A stretch of 6,022 bases of DNA from an uncultured Eubacteriales bacterium (GTDB taxonomy: Bacteria; Bacillota; Clostridia; Oscillospirales; Oscillospiraceae), in assembly GCA_958427375.1 (NCBI GenBank), contig CAUABY010000138.1, positions 1-6,022 of the forward strand, read 5' to 3'. A model generated the notes under the pieces. It saw nothing but the letters and a program-made list of their open reading frames with translations. It made no database searches and was not told the DNA's origin. Numbering within the stretch: position 1 is the first letter of the stretch; every line of letters starts with the position of its first letter. A program made the translations under genes and the position numbers. Positions 5,958 through 6,022 of the stretch are shown here, piece by piece.

Positions 5958-6022
5958 CCTAAAATTATATTGAGACTGTCAAAAAACTATGCTGCAATGT
6001 AAAGAAAACAGAGCAGCAGGGG
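5958..6022. other. right-edge sequence, no supportable gene
   Basis: These 65 bases are AT-rich. On the minus strand one frame is open from the window edge to a TAG at 5987-5989 and would encode a short hydrophobic tail (PLLLCFLYIAA). It would end about 30 bases before the minus-strand terminator, as a gene end should, but 11 residues are too few to support a call. Confidence 0.25.

Noticed and set aside
1..6022. CRISPR array, tRNA, rRNA or riboswitch
   Set aside because: No direct-repeat series, cloverleaf-like sequence or known aptamer core was seen on reading either strand.

Overview
The window looks like a chromosomal segment of an anaerobic gut-type Firmicute, probably class Clostridia (Oscillospirales/Ruminococcaceae-like). 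This rests on strong AGGAGG-type ribosome binding sites, genes packed on one strand, a TnpV-type transposon gene fragment, and proteins that look like those of gut Clostridia. I cannot name a genus from sequence alone.

Left part (1 to about 750). This is more AT-rich than the rest and looks like a worn accessory patch. At the very edge is the 5' end of a minus-strand tnpV-like gene, cut by the window. Head-to-head with it is a possible 41-residue small gene (184-309) with a very good Shine-Dalgarno. Then comes a VOC/glyoxalase-fold gene (343-745) broken by a frameshift in a run of eight T's; it has also lost most of the usual metal ligands.

Centre and right (790 to 5913). Four plus-strand genes probably form one operon. 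(1) An 867-residue protein joins a complete Tet(M)/EF-G-like ribosomal-protection GTPase to a C-terminal NYN nuclease domain of the YacP/Rae1 type. (2) A YlmH-like S4-domain RNA-binding protein follows, overlapping the first gene by 14 bases. (3) A kinase closely resembling N-acetylhexosamine 1-kinase (NahK) comes next. (4) A YfcE-type metallophosphoesterase is last. An extended -10 promoter lies just before the first gene. It sits inside a long imperfect hairpin whose right arm holds that gene's Shine-Dalgarno.

The main biological idea is a ribosome-rescue or ribosome-surveillance unit. In Bacillus subtilis, YacP (Rae1) is a ribosome-dependent endoribonuclease that cuts mRNA in the A site, and YlmH has been linked to ribosome-associated quality control. 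Here the Rae1-like domain is tethered to a translational GTPase that should bind the ribosome's factor site, and the gene is translationally coupled to ylmH. NahK (amino-sugar salvage) and YfcE have no evident mechanistic link and may simply share the transcript.

Right edge (5914-6022). A hairpin is followed by a T run only on the minus strand, which suggests that a convergent gene ends just beyond or at the right border.
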